The notes under the pieces are model-generated. The model did not search any database, had not been told where the DNA came from, and saw only the letters and a list, made by a program, of their open reading frames with translations. From NCBI GenBank assembly GCA_045658225.1, contig JAZOUO010000079.1, forward strand, positions 1-15,076: a stretch of DNA of 15,076 bases, in the 5' to 3' direction. A program made the position numbers and the translations under genes. This DNA comes from SVTX01 sp045658225 (lineage in GTDB: Bacteria > Bacillota > Clostridia > Oscillospirales > CAG-272). Below are positions 1 through 7,372 of this stretch, piece by piece (positions within the stretch are counted from its first letter, which is position 1; the number at the start of each line of letters is the position of its first letter).

Positions 1-278
1 AAGCTTCCCGCCTTGCCAAAGCCTGCGGCGTTAACAAGGGATACTATCTCGGGGTCCTCGTCGCGAAGAAGCTTTTTAAGCTCATATATGCTTGAATTCT
101 GCGAAAGGTCGGATTCTATTATTCTTGCCTTTGTGTTGAGCTGTGTGGCGGTCTCCTCGAGCTTATCTGCCTTTCGGGACACAAGCCATATCTCGTCGCA
201 TTTTTCGATTTTGTCCAAAAGGAGCGCCATTTGCTTGCCAATGCCGGACGATGCGCCTGTGATTATTGATATTCTCAT
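1..278 (-). CDS. Short-chain dehydrogenase/reductase (SDR), N-terminal part only
   Basis: This is a partial gene of 92 visible codons that continues off the left edge, so its C-terminal half is missing. The protein opens with a beta strand and the classical SDR dinucleotide-binding motif TGASSGIG (residues 7-14). An SRK stretch at 34-36, where the cofactor ribose or phosphate is usually read, and an acidic D57 (ESDLS) follow, then NAAG at 83-86. These are the hallmarks of a classical NAD(P)-dependent SDR oxidoreductase; substrate cannot be told, because the catalytic Tyr-x-x-x-Lys lies outside the window. The start is fixed by GAGAGG at 284-289, just upstream of ATG. It lies 19 nt behind the FkbM-family gene on the same strand, so the two are probably cotranscribed. 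Family assignment is secure, function is open. Confidence 0.85.
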   Translation of the reverse strand, partial: MRISIITGASSGIGKQMALLLDKIEKCDEIWLVSRKADKLEETATQLNTKARIIESDLSQNSSIYELKKLLRDEDPEIVSLVNAAGFGKAGS

Positions 279-297
279 ATATACCTCTCAAAAATTA

Positions 298-1440
298 TTA
301 TTTTACGGCGTAAAGATTTATGTCCCATGCGGGAATGTACGTCATTCTTCTTAAATAGAGTTTGTAATTAGGGTTAAGTTTATGCACAAGCAGTGGGAGT
401 TCGAACAGATCCTCGCTTCTGTGATAAAGCGACACAAGAAGCGCAGGTGCATATTGTTCAATGGTTTTTTGCGAGCCGAGCAGAGCCTCGCGCTCCGAGC
501 CCTCAACGTCGTATTTTATATAGTCAACTCTCTCACCGCAAAGGATATTGTCAAGTGAATTGACGGAAATTTCGGTGGTTTTTTTGCCTCGCGCATTTAT
601 TGCATCCGAAAAGTCGGACGAATTTTGCAAAAGTCCCGCATTTCTGTTTCCGCTTTTGTCAAAATACAATGTATCCTCACAACTCCACGCACCTACGTTA
701 TATGATTTGATCTCAAATCCTGGATTTTGGAGCGAGGAATAGTATTCATTCAATTTTCTAAAATTGCGCGTGTCGGGCTCAAAGGCGTGTACTGTCTTAA
801 GATTTGGAGAATGGGGAAGAAGCGAGCGTATAGTGTCGCCGGTATATGCGCCGAGGTCTGCATATACCTCAAAGCTTTCTGCGTGTAAAATTTTCTCAAA
901 CGTCTCGGTAGGGTCTGACTCACACAAGCGGAGATGAGAAATATCTCCCGATAATTTATATGCAATTATCTCGCGATATATGCGTGCGGACTCATCGTCA
1001 GCAAGCAGAGACTCAACCTCGGCGAATTTTTCATAGTTTTTTGCAAAAAACTCCTTTGTGAAAAGTGTGTTTCCAAACACGGGCACGTCGGGAGCGTAAA
1101 GCTCGCACTCGTTAGCTATTTTGTAGATGTTTTCAAGCACGTCGGGTAAGGATGAGGCAAAGGATAGCAAAACTATTATATTTTCCGCACCGTATTTTGC
1201 TTTGACGTCGCTATACGACAACACGGTCTTTCCATGAAAGCTATGTCCTCGCACAAATCCGTCGCTTGCAAAAAAGTCCTCAACCCGAATGCCGTATTTT
1301 TCGCACACGGAAAGTATCTTATCTGCGCCGTTTCCCATACCATACATAATAATATGCTTTGGACTTTGCGAGAGATAAGACCATGGGTCTGTGCAATTTT
1401 GGGTGTGGTTGAATATGTTTTCTGTTGACAATTTGTTCAT
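298..1440 (-). CDS. FkbM-family SAM-dependent methyltransferase with extra N-terminal domain
   Basis: A 380-residue protein whose C-terminal half (about 185-345) is an FkbM-type methyltransferase. Motif I is YADLGAYTGDT (193-203), the acidic ribose-binding strand is HAFEPD (218-223), and the family signature IKYDVEGSE is at 308-316. FkbM enzymes are class I SAM O-methyltransferases, usually acting on glycans or secondary metabolites; the acceptor here is unknown. The first ~125 residues form a separate alpha/beta segment with a glycine-rich turn (MYGMGNGADK, 32-41) and a hydrophobic strand (NIIVLLSF, 87-94), resembling a nucleotide-binding or sugar-dehydratase-like Rossmann domain. A strong promoter lies upstream (1481-1509) and the SDR gene follows after 19 nt. 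The RBS before this ATG is weak, so a start a little downstream is possible. Family is confident, substrate is not inferable. Confidence 0.85.
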   Translation of the reverse strand: MNKLSTENIFNHTQNCTDPWSYLSQSPKHIIMYGMGNGADKILSVCEKYGIRVEDFFASDGFVRGHSFHGKTVLSYSDVKAKYGAENIIVLLSFASSLPDVLENIYKIANECELYAPDVPVFGNTLFTKEFFAKNYEKFAEVESLLADDESARIYREIIAYKLSGDISHLRLCESDPTETFEKILHAESFEVYADLGAYTGDTIRSLLPHSPNLKTVHAFEPDTRNFRKLNEYYSSLQNPGFEIKSYNVGAWSCEDTLYFDKSGNRNAGLLQNSSDFSDAINARGKKTTEISVNSLDNILCGERVDYIKYDVEGSEREALLGSQKTIEQYAPALLVSLYHRSEDLFELPLLVHKLNPNYKLYLRRMTYIPAWDINLYAVK

Positions 1441-1457
1441 TTTATGCTATACTCTCT

Positions 1458-1488
1458 TTGAAGTATTATAATTATACTTAATTATAAC
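1458..1488 (+). promoter_or_regulatory. Possible promoter for the HIT/nucleotidyltransferase pair
   Basis: The best plus-strand candidate is TTGAAG (1458-1463) with TATAAC (1483-1488), but the 19-nt spacer is long. It overlaps the -10 of the divergent FkbM promoter, so the two would compete. The 89-bp gap between the divergent genes must hold a plus-strand promoter; this exact choice is tentative. Confidence 0.3.
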
Positions 1489-1509
1489 ATTTGATTTATA
1501 TTTTGTAAA
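1481..1509 (-). promoter_or_regulatory. Sigma-A-type promoter for the FkbM/SDR pair
   Basis: Read on the minus strand, -35 TTTACA (1504-1509) and -10 TATAAT (1481-1486) are separated by exactly 17 nt. Transcription would begin near 1474, leaving a leader of about 35 nt before the ATG at 1440. Confidence 0.7.
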
Positions 1510-1529
1510 GTATTACGGAGGAAAATAAA

Positions 1530-1868
1530 ATGGATTGCATATTTTGCAGAATAATCGCAGGTGAAATTCCCTCAGCAAAGGTTTATGAGGACGATAAGGT
1601 TTACGCATTCAAGGACATAAATCCCCAGGCGCCCGTGCACGTGTTGGTTGTACCCAAGACGCACATTGAGTCGGCAGATTGTGTAAATTCTGATAATTCC
1701 GACGCGGTAAAATCCGTGTTTGAGGCTATTCCCAAGGTAGCGCAGGCTTGCGGGCTTGAGAATGGATACCGAGTCATCACAAATGTCGGTGAAGATGGAT
1801 GCCAGACAGTCAAGCACATACATTTCCATGTTCTCGGCGGCAAAAAGCTCCCCGAAAATATGGGCTAA
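1530..1868 (+). CDS. HIT-family (histidine triad) nucleotide hydrolase, HinT-like
   Basis: A 112-residue protein of the usual size for bacterial HinT-type proteins. The histidine triad HIHFHVLGG lies at 96-104, with H98 the expected nucleophile that takes the nucleotidyl group. The N-terminal CIFCRII (3-9) is the CxxC zinc site common in this branch, and the PVHVLVVPK strand is the family nucleotide-binding sheet. Family members hydrolyse purine nucleoside phosphoramidates and aminoacyl-adenylates in the cytoplasm. The start is set by CGGAGG at 1516-1521, 8 nt before ATG. The nucleotidyltransferase gene follows 25 nt downstream and ends at a strong terminator, so the two form a short operon. 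Assignment to the HIT family is very secure; the physiological substrate is not. Confidence 0.95.
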   Translation: MDCIFCRIIAGEIPSAKVYEDDKVYAFKDINPQAPVHVLVVPKTHIESADCVNSDNSDAVKSVFEAIPKVAQACGLENGYRVITNVGEDGCQTVKHIHFHVLGGKKLPENMG

Positions 1869-1893
1869 AAAACACGAAAGGAAAAATGGATAT

Positions 1894-2811
1894 ATGAAAA
1901 CAACACTTATTATAATGGCGGCTGGCATAGGCTCGCGCTATGGCGGCGGTATAAAACAGCTTGCGGAGGTTGGACCTTCGGGAGAGATAATTCTTGACTA
2001 TTCCATCCACGATGCGCTCAAGGCAGGCTTTAACGACGTAATTTTTATCATAAGACGCGATATAGAAAAGGATTTCCGCGAGGTAATTGGCGACAGAATG
2101 GAGAAGATATGCCCTTGCGCGTACGTTTTTCAGGATATTCATGACTTGCCCAGACACATGGTTATGCCCGAGGGCAGAACAAAGCCTTGGGGTACGGGTC
2201 ACGCAGTTCTTTCTTGCAAGGGTACGCTTAAGAACCCTGCTTGTATCATAAACGCTGACGACTATTACGGCAAGGAAGCATTTGTAAAAATGCACGACTT
2301 TATTGTAAATCAGATGGACGTAAACAACACGGAATGTCTTGACATTGCAATGCCCGGCTTTGTACTTAAGAACACCTTGAGCGACAACGGAAGCGTGACT
2401 CGAGGCATCTGCGAGGTTGATATGCTCGGACATCTTACCAACATTGACGAAACCAAGAACATATATAAGGACGGCGAGGGCGCGTATAAGCTTGTTGGCG
2501 AGGAGAAAATACCCCTTGATCCTAACTCCGCGGTCTCTATGAATATGTGGGCTATCACTCCCGAGTTTGTGAACAGACTTGAGGACGGATTTGCAGCCTT
2601 CCTTGAGGCGGGAAATCTTAGCGATAAGAAAGCAGAGTATCTGCTTCCCACAACTATCGGAGATATGTTAAAGGCGGGCACTGCAAAGGTGACTGTGCTT
2701 AGCACCAACGACAAGTGGTTTGGCGTGACGTATGCTGAGGACAGAGCAACCGTTGCGGCAGAATTTGACAGACTTGTAAAAGAGGGCGTTTATAAAACAC
2801 CATTATTTTAA
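1894..2811 (+). CDS. Nucleotidyltransferase (NTP_transferase, sugar-phosphate type)
   Basis: A 305-residue protein of the sugar nucleotidyltransferase fold. The NTP-binding signature GIGSRYGGGIKQL lies at 11-23, the KPWGTGHAVL substrate-pocket segment at 97-106, and the metal-binding acidic motif NADDYYG at 120-126. Such enzymes transfer an NMP from an NTP to a phosphorylated sugar or similar phosphorylated substrate, releasing pyrophosphate. The variant with KQL and GPSGE just after the glycine loop is an uncharacterised branch rather than typical GalU or RmlA, so I give no substrate. The ATG at 1894 is chosen because homology starts there and AAAGGA (1877-1882) precedes it; an upstream in-frame ATG would run through the HIT gene. 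Pairing with a HIT hydrolase, an enzyme of nucleotidylated compounds, is suggestive only. Confidence 0.85.
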   Translation: MKTTLIIMAAGIGSRYGGGIKQLAEVGPSGEIILDYSIHDALKAGFNDVIFIIRRDIEKDFREVIGDRMEKICPCAYVFQDIHDLPRHMVMPEGRTKPWGTGHAVLSCKGTLKNPACIINADDYYGKEAFVKMHDFIVNQMDVNNTECLDIAMPGFVLKNTLSDNGSVTRGICEVDMLGHLTNIDETKNIYKDGEGAYKLVGEEKIPLDPNSAVSMNMWAITPEFVNRLEDGFAAFLEAGNLSDKKAEYLLPTTIGDMLKAGTAKVTVLSTNDKWFGVTYAEDRATVAAEFDRLVKEGVYKTPLF

Positions 2812-2815
2812 AGTA

Positions 2816-2847
2816 TAAAAAAGAGCGTGAATATCACGCTCTTTTTT
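2816..2847. terminator. Bidirectional intrinsic terminator between nucleotidyltransferase and ilvE
   Basis: A 9-bp perfect stem AGAGCGTGA/TCACGCTCT (2822-2830 and 2834-2842) with a 3-nt loop is extended by an A-run on one side and a six-T run on the other. The T-tract works for plus-strand transcripts and the A-run gives the mirror tract for minus-strand transcripts arriving from ilvE. Confidence 0.9.
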
Positions 2848-2880
2848 GCTATTGGTTTGAAAGTTTTTGAAAGGTAGGGG

Positions 2881-2924
2881 TGCGGGGAAGGAAAACTTTT
2901 TCCAAAAAGTTTTCCTTCCCCGCA
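2881..2924. repeat. Perfect 21-bp inverted repeat, REP/MITE-like hairpin
   Basis: TGCGGGGAAGGAAAACTTTT plus one T (2881-2901) is followed, after CC, by its exact reverse complement (2904-2924). It sits in the convergent intergenic gap, 33 bp beyond the terminator and 14 bp past the ilvE stop. There is no T-tract on either side, so it is not a standard terminator. Long G-rich perfect hairpins of this kind are often dispersed intergenic repeats in gut Clostridia; that reading is inference. Confidence 0.7.
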
Positions 2925-2938
2925 TTCTCTATATTCAA

Positions 2939-3961
2939 TTACATAATCTCAAAAATCCAGCCCTCAGGCGCGGGAATACTACCCATCTGAATGCCCGTGA
3001 GTGTTTCGTAGAGCTTCTTTGTCTTTTCTCCCATATCGGACATGCCCGAGGGGAAGCAAATTTCTTTTCCGTGGTCAACTATCTTGCCTACGGGCGAGAT
3101 AACTGCCGCCGTTCCGCAAAGTCCGCATTCCTCAAATTCGGGAAGCTCGCTCAGATATACCTCGCGCTCCTCAACGTCCATTCCGAGATATTCCTTTGCA
3201 ACATAAAGGAGAGAACGGCGTGTGATAGAGGGAAGAATGCTTGACGACTTGGGCGTCACAAGAGTGTTGCCCTTGATAAGAATTATATTCGCGCCGCCTG
3301 TTTCCTCGAGCTTTGTGCGGGTCTGGGGGTCGAGATAGATGTTCTCGTCGTAGCCCTGCTCGTGCGCGTCAACTATATTGTAAAGGCTCATCGCGTAGTT
3401 AAGACCAGCCTTGATGTGTCCCGTTCCGTGAGGTGCGGCTCTGTCAAGGTCGGAGACGCGAAGGGTGAGGGGACGAACACCGCCCTTGAAATAAGGGCCA
3501 ACGGGAGTTGCGAAAATTCTGAACTGATACTCGGTTGCGGGCTTTACTCCGATAACAGAGTTTGTACCCATCATAAAGGGACGCAGATAAAGTGTCGCGC
3601 CCGAGCCGTAGGGGGGCACGTATGCTGCGTTAGCCGCAACCACTTGCTTTACAGCGTCAATAAACTGCTCTGCGGGGAGCGCGGGCATTTTGAGCTGATT
3701 GCAGGAGTCTATCATTCTCTGCGCGTTGAGGTCGGGGCGGAAAGCAACGATTTTACCATCCTTTGTCGTATATGCCTTAAGTCCCTCAAAGCAGGTCTGC
3801 GCGTATTGGAAGACGCAAGCGCACTCGTTGAGGGTGATACTTGCCTCGTCGGTCAGTCCACCGTTGTCCCACTTGCCGTCACGGTAGTATGCAACGTATC
3901 TTTTGTCGGTCTGAATATATCCAAATCCGATACTATCCCACCTAATGTTTTTCTTTTCCAT
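2939..3961 (-). CDS. ilvE: Branched-chain amino acid aminotransferase
   Basis: A 340-residue class IV (fold type IV) PLP aminotransferase of the longer BCAT type shared with eukaryotes. Visible signatures are CFEGLKAY (57-64), the FRPDLNAQRM cofactor-arginine segment (74-83), the PLP lysine K184 in HIKAGLNYA (182-190), E220 in KLEETGGANI (218-226) and the late EECGLCGTAAVISPV. It interconverts Leu, Ile and Val with their 2-oxo acids using glutamate/2-oxoglutarate, the last step of branched-chain amino acid synthesis. The ATG at 3961 is favoured over one 15 codons upstream because GGAGG (3968-3972) sits 6 nt ahead and homology begins there. Its leader is about 55 nt, too short for a T-box. It is monocistronic and converges on the nucleotidyltransferase gene. 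Confidence 0.96.
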   Translation of the reverse strand: MEKKNIRWDSIGFGYIQTDKRYVAYYRDGKWDNGGLTDEASITLNECACVFQYAQTCFEGLKAYTTKDGKIVAFRPDLNAQRMIDSCNQLKMPALPAEQFIDAVKQVVAANAAYVPPYGSGATLYLRPFMMGTNSVIGVKPATEYQFRIFATPVGPYFKGGVRPLTLRVSDLDRAAPHGTGHIKAGLNYAMSLYNIVDAHEQGYDENIYLDPQTRTKLEETGGANIILIKGNTLVTPKSSSILPSITRRSLLYVAKEYLGMDVEEREVYLSELPEFEECGLCGTAAVISPVGKIVDHGKEICFPSGMSDMGEKTKKLYETLTGIQMGSIPAPEGWIFEIM

Positions 3962-4023
3962 AATATGCCTCCAAGTAATTATAAATCCTGTCGTTTGGGG
4001 CAGCAATTTACTTTGATAAAGTC

Positions 4024-4052
4024 ATTATATCACAGAAAATTTTATCTTTCAA
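4024..4052 (-). promoter_or_regulatory. Sigma-A promoter for ilvE
   Basis: Minus strand: -35 TTGAAA (4047-4052), 17-nt spacer, -10 TATAAT (4024-4029). The predicted transcript start near 4017 gives a leader of about 55 nt before the ATG at 3961. Confidence 0.85.
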
Positions 4053-4071
4053 TATAATTTTCAAATTTTTC

Positions 4072-4100
4072 TTGAAAGATTGAGAGATTTATATTATAAT
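4072..4100 (+). promoter_or_regulatory. Sigma-A promoter for the AlaX-type gene
   Basis: Plus strand: -35 TTGAAA (4072-4077), 17-nt spacer, -10 TATAAT (4095-4100). The start near 4107 gives a leader of about 24 nt with an AGGCGGT ribosome binding site. It is back to back with the ilvE promoter, the two -35 elements lying 19 nt apart. Confidence 0.85.
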
Positions 4101-4130
4101 TAAAGCAGAAAAACTTTAGGCGGTAAGAAA

Positions 4131-5288
4131 ATGGATATAAAACAAACTCAAAGATTATTTGACGAGGATTCCAAGGCATATAAATTTTTGGCGATTGTGC
4201 TTTCCTGCGAGGAGTGTGACGGCAAATATACGGTTGTGCTTGACGGGACACTTTTCTTTCCCGAGGAGGGCGGGCAGACGTCGGACACAGGCACACTCGG
4301 TGGATCAAACGTAAGTTATGTATATGAAAAGCAGGGTGTGATTTATCACGAGTGCGACAAGCTGCTATGCGTTGGCGACGAGGTTGAGGGCGAGATAGCC
4401 TACGGCGAAAGATTTCGCAAGATGCAGAACCACACGGGAGAGCATATAATCTCGGGAATAGTGCACAAGCTCTACGGCTACGACAACGTAGGATTTCATC
4501 TCAACTCAGAGTATATGACCATAGATTTCAATGGGTATTTGACTCGCGAGCAGCTTGACGAGATTGAACTTCTGGCTAACGGAATAATTGTCCGTTGTCT
4601 GCCCATCAAGGCTTATTATCCCGAGCAGAGCGAGCTTGAAAGAATGAATTATCGCTCAAAGCTCGACCTTACCGAGAACGTCCGTATCGTGCAGATAGGA
4701 GATATTGATATGTGCGCGTGCTGCGCGCCTCACGTGGAGAACACGGGCGAGGTTGGCATTATAAAAATTCTTGACGTTATGCGCTACAAGGGCGGTGTGA
4801 GATTGCATGCGCTCTGCGGTCTTGACGCGCTTGAGGACTACGGCAAAAGATACAGTCAGATATATTCTATCTCCACCAAAATCTCGGCAAAGCAAAACGA
4901 GGTCGCACAGGGTGTTGACAGATTGATCGCGGAAATAAATACACAAAAGGCAAAAATATCTGATTTGAAGCGCGAGCTTCAGGCATATAAGCTGTCCGAG
5001 CTTTCCGAGACGGACGGCAACATCTGTATTTTTGAGGATGACGACGATATGACGTCCATTCGCCATTTCGCTAACGAGGCGGTCAAAAAATGCAGTGGTA
5101 TGTGCGCTGTGTTCTGCGGAAATGACAACGACGGATACAGATATATTATTATGAGCAGAAAAGTTGACCTCAAGACCCTCGCAAAAGACATAAAAACAGC
5201 CCTTGACGGTCGCGGTGGCGGCTCGTCCGAAATGCTCACGGGCAGCTGCAAGGCAGAGAGGAAAGATATAGAAAAATATTTTGGATAA
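4131..5288 (+). CDS. Long-form AlaX-type alanyl-tRNA editing protein with DHHA1 domain
   Basis: A 385-residue stand-alone relative of the AlaRS editing half. The zinc/editing site is H101-TGE-H105 (HxxxH) plus CACCAPH with C197 and H201 (CxxxH). The N-terminal FFPEEGGQTSDTG (42-54) is the AlaRS/AlaX substrate-pocket strand. A charged helical, probably coiled-coil stretch spans about 245-290, and a C-terminal DHHA1 domain ends with the glycine-rich GRGGGSSEML. There is no aminoacylation domain. Family members hydrolyse Ser- or Gly-tRNA(Ala) in trans in the cytoplasm; the domain set matches the long AlaX-L class. The gene has its own promoter and a strong terminator and so is monocistronic. Which mischarged amino acid it clears cannot be read off. 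Confidence 0.92.
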   Translation: MDIKQTQRLFDEDSKAYKFLAIVLSCEECDGKYTVVLDGTLFFPEEGGQTSDTGTLGGSNVSYVYEKQGVIYHECDKLLCVGDEVEGEIAYGERFRKMQNHTGEHIISGIVHKLYGYDNVGFHLNSEYMTIDFNGYLTREQLDEIELLANGIIVRCLPIKAYYPEQSELERMNYRSKLDLTENVRIVQIGDIDMCACCAPHVENTGEVGIIKILDVMRYKGGVRLHALCGLDALEDYGKRYSQIYSISTKISAKQNEVAQGVDRLIAEINTQKAKISDLKRELQAYKLSELSETDGNICIFEDDDDMTSIRHFANEAVKKCSGMCAVFCGNDNDGYRYIIMSRKVDLKTLAKDIKTALDGRGGGSSEMLTGSCKAERKDIEKYFG

Positions 5289-5290
5289 TG

Positions 5291-5321
5291 AAAACAGGCA
5301 CACATTAAGTGTGCCTGTTTT
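5291..5321. terminator. Bidirectional intrinsic terminator between the AlaX gene and potD
   Basis: A 13-bp perfect stem, AAAACAGGCACAC (5291-5303) and its complement (5309-5321), closes a 5-nt ATTAA loop. Runs of A and T at the stem bases give a T-tract in either direction, fitting the convergent genes whose stops lie 3 nt away on either side. Confidence 0.85.
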
Positions 5322-5324
5322 ATG

Positions 5325-6575
5325 TTAATAAATATCTCTTTTTTTCTTTCTTACAGCGAAGAAAATGCCAAATCCCGCAAGGGTTGCGACTATTACACCG
5401 CAGATGACGTAAATTCCCGCGCTTACGCTAATGTCGGATTTAAGCTCCTCCCAAAGCGTGTTGATAAGAAGCAGCTTTTCGCCGCTGAGGTTGCGGTAGG
5501 ACGAGGTGGGGATAGCGTCCGTGTCGTACATAAGGTCGTATCCGCCGTCCTTTATCTCGTTCATATACTCTATGTATTCCTCGTTCTCGCGTACGACGCG
5601 GTTGGGCGAGGCGTAATAGGTATATTCTGCGTTTGCAACTGCGGGGTCCTCGGAGAGCATAAAGTTGATATATCTTTCCGCGATAGTCTTGTTCTGACTG
5701 GACTTGGGGATACACATAGCATCGACGTAGAGATTAGTACCTTCCTCGGGGTAGAAAAACTCAAGGTCGTTGTTGTTTTCATACATTGCCATGAAGTCGC
5801 CCGCGTAATACGCGGCGATAGCGGCAGAGCCGTTCTCCATTTTGTTGTATATCTCGTCCATAACGTAGCCCTGAAGTATGGGCTTTTGTGCCTTTAGCTT
5901 TTCAAGAGCCGCGCGCCAGTCTGCCTCGTTGTCAGAGTTTACAAGGTCAACGTTGCCCATTGAATACTGCGCCGAGCCAAACGCGTCGCGGGAGTTGTTG
6001 AACTGCAAAATGTTGCCCGCGTATTTTTCATTCCACATAAGATCCCATGAGCCGATGTCAGCCTCACCTACCATAGTTGTGTTGTAGATAATGCCTATCA
6101 TACCGTAAAGGTAGGGAACGGAATAGTCGTTGTAGCCGTCCTTATTTTTATCGGGATCATAGTCGGAATTCTGAAATTCTGACAGAATATTCTGCGCGTT
6201 GGGGATGTTGTTGTAATCAAGAGGAGCTAAAAGGTCTTCCTTTATCATGCGCTCAATCATATAGTCCGAGGGAACTATAACATCGTAGCTTACCGAGCCC
6301 GACGAGATTTTTGCGTACATTGACTCGTTGCTTGAATAAGTTGAATAATTTACCTTTACACGCTGACCGTAGGTCTCAAAATACCAATCCTCAAACATAG
6401 CGTTGACGTCAAGCGTGCCCTCGCTGCCGTCGGAGATGTATTCTCCCCAGTTATACACGTAAAGCGTGATCGTGCCGCTATCTCCCTCGGCGGAATTTTT
6501 GTCGCACGAGGCAAGAGGGATACATACGGTCAACAGGAGCATGAGAATAAGAATAATAGATACTATTCTTCTCAT
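5325..6575 (-). CDS. potD: Spermidine/putrescine ABC transporter substrate-binding lipoprotein with C-terminal membrane anchor
   Basis: A 416-residue extracellular binding protein. The N-terminus is a lipoprotein signal: MRR, a hydrophobic core, then lipobox LASC with lipidated C24. The mature part is a PotD/PotF-type periplasmic-binding fold, with YNWGEYI and the VPSDYMIERM segment near the start and FSPEEGTNLY-like (FYPEEGTNLY) and YINFMLS further on. It would capture polyamines and hand them to PotB/PotC. Unusually, the last ~34 residues are a second transmembrane helix (about 385-408) with a positive KKKRD stop-transfer tail, giving two anchors. It is last in potABCD, overlapping potC by 4 nt, with RBS GGGAGGTG (6581-6588). 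Polyamine specificity comes from family and operon context, not from proven residues. Confidence 0.92.
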   Translation of the reverse strand: MRRIVSIILILMLLLTVCIPLASCDKNSAEGDSGTITLYVYNWGEYISDGSEGTLDVNAMFEDWYFETYGQRVKVNYSTYSSNESMYAKISSGSVSYDVIVPSDYMIERMIKEDLLAPLDYNNIPNAQNILSEFQNSDYDPDKNKDGYNDYSVPYLYGMIGIIYNTTMVGEADIGSWDLMWNEKYAGNILQFNNSRDAFGSAQYSMGNVDLVNSDNEADWRAALEKLKAQKPILQGYVMDEIYNKMENGSAAIAAYYAGDFMAMYENNNDLEFFYPEEGTNLYVDAMCIPKSSQNKTIAERYINFMLSEDPAVANAEYTYYASPNRVVRENEEYIEYMNEIKDGGYDLMYDTDAIPTSSYRNLSGEKLLLINTLWEELKSDISVSAGIYVICGVIVATLAGFGIFFAVRKKKRDIY

Positions 6576-7372
6576 TTTGCCACCTCCCGTTTATTTTTGC
6601 CGCCCGCGAAATTAACCACGATAAGTATCACGAGAATTACGGCTACTATAAGAGAGGAGAGTGCGTACATGCTGAATTTGACGTTGTGCGCAGTCTGGTT
6701 ATAGACGTAAAGGGGAAGGGTTTGGAAATCGGGGGAGCTTACGAAATGGCTTATTACGAAGTCGTCAAGCGACATTGTAAAGCCAAGCATAAGTCCTGAA
6801 ACTATACCCGGAACTATCTGGGGAAGCTCGACCTTGAAGAATGCCTTTGCAGACGTGCAGCCAAGGTCCTGCGCTGCTTCAGAGAGTGACTTGTCAAGCT
6901 GCTTGAATCGAGGCATTACCGACAGCATAACGTATGGAATGCTAAATGTGACGTGTGCGATAAGCATGGTGCCAAAGCCAAAGAAGCTCTGTGATTTAAT
7001 GATAGTGGCAACCGCAACGAACAAAAGCATCATTGAAACACCCGTGACTATATCGGGGTTCATCATAGGAATATTGGTTATTGTGTTAACCGCGCCCTTG
7101 ATATATCTTGAACGCATACGGTGAAGCCCAAGCGCACCGAACGTGCCTATGACCGTTGCTATCACCGCGGAGGACACAGCAAGAATAAGCGAGTTCATAA
7201 GTGACGTAAAGGCTTCCTGGTCCTCGAAAAGCTCCTTGTACCACATAAGTGAGAAGCCCGAGAATTCGGAGAGCGATCCCGATTCGTTGAACGAGAAGAT
7301 TATCAGCACCGCGATAGGTATGTAAAGAAGGAAAAATATTATTCCGATATAGAACTTCGAGAGGAATTTCAT
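6572..7372 (-). CDS. potC: Spermidine/putrescine ABC transporter permease PotC
   Basis: A 266-residue inner permease with about six membrane helices; the first (residues 5-27) follows MKFLSKF and the last lies near 235-258, before a short basic tail. The EAA-type coupling loop reads AAQDLGCTSAKAFFKVELPQIVPGI, the site that docks on the ATPase, and LDDFVISHFVSS just after it is typical of PotC-like permeases. It pairs with PotB to form the channel. The gene starts in the stop of potB (ATGA, 4-nt overlap) with AGGAGG inside the potB 3' end, and itself ends in TGA overlapping the potD start, so translation is probably coupled. Confidence 0.92.
   Translation of the reverse strand: MKFLSKFYIGIIFFLLYIPIAVLIIFSFNESGSLSEFSGFSLMWYKELFEDQEAFTSLMNSLILAVSSAVIATVIGTFGALGLHRMRSRYIKGAVNTITNIPMMNPDIVTGVSMMLLFVAVATIIKSQSFFGFGTMLIAHVTFSIPYVMLSVMPRFKQLDKSLSEAAQDLGCTSAKAFFKVELPQIVPGIVSGLMLGFTMSLDDFVISHFVSSPDFQTLPLYVYNQTAHNVKFSMYALSSLIVAVILVILIVVNFAGGKNKREVAK

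Noticed and set aside
1..6. The window begins exactly with a HindIII site (AAGCTT).
   Set aside because: It may be a clone or library end, but the same hexamer is common by chance and it has no biological meaning here.
3962..4023. T-box or other amino acid riboswitch upstream of ilvE.
   Set aside because: The leader is only about 55 nt and has no T-box sequence or terminator stem.
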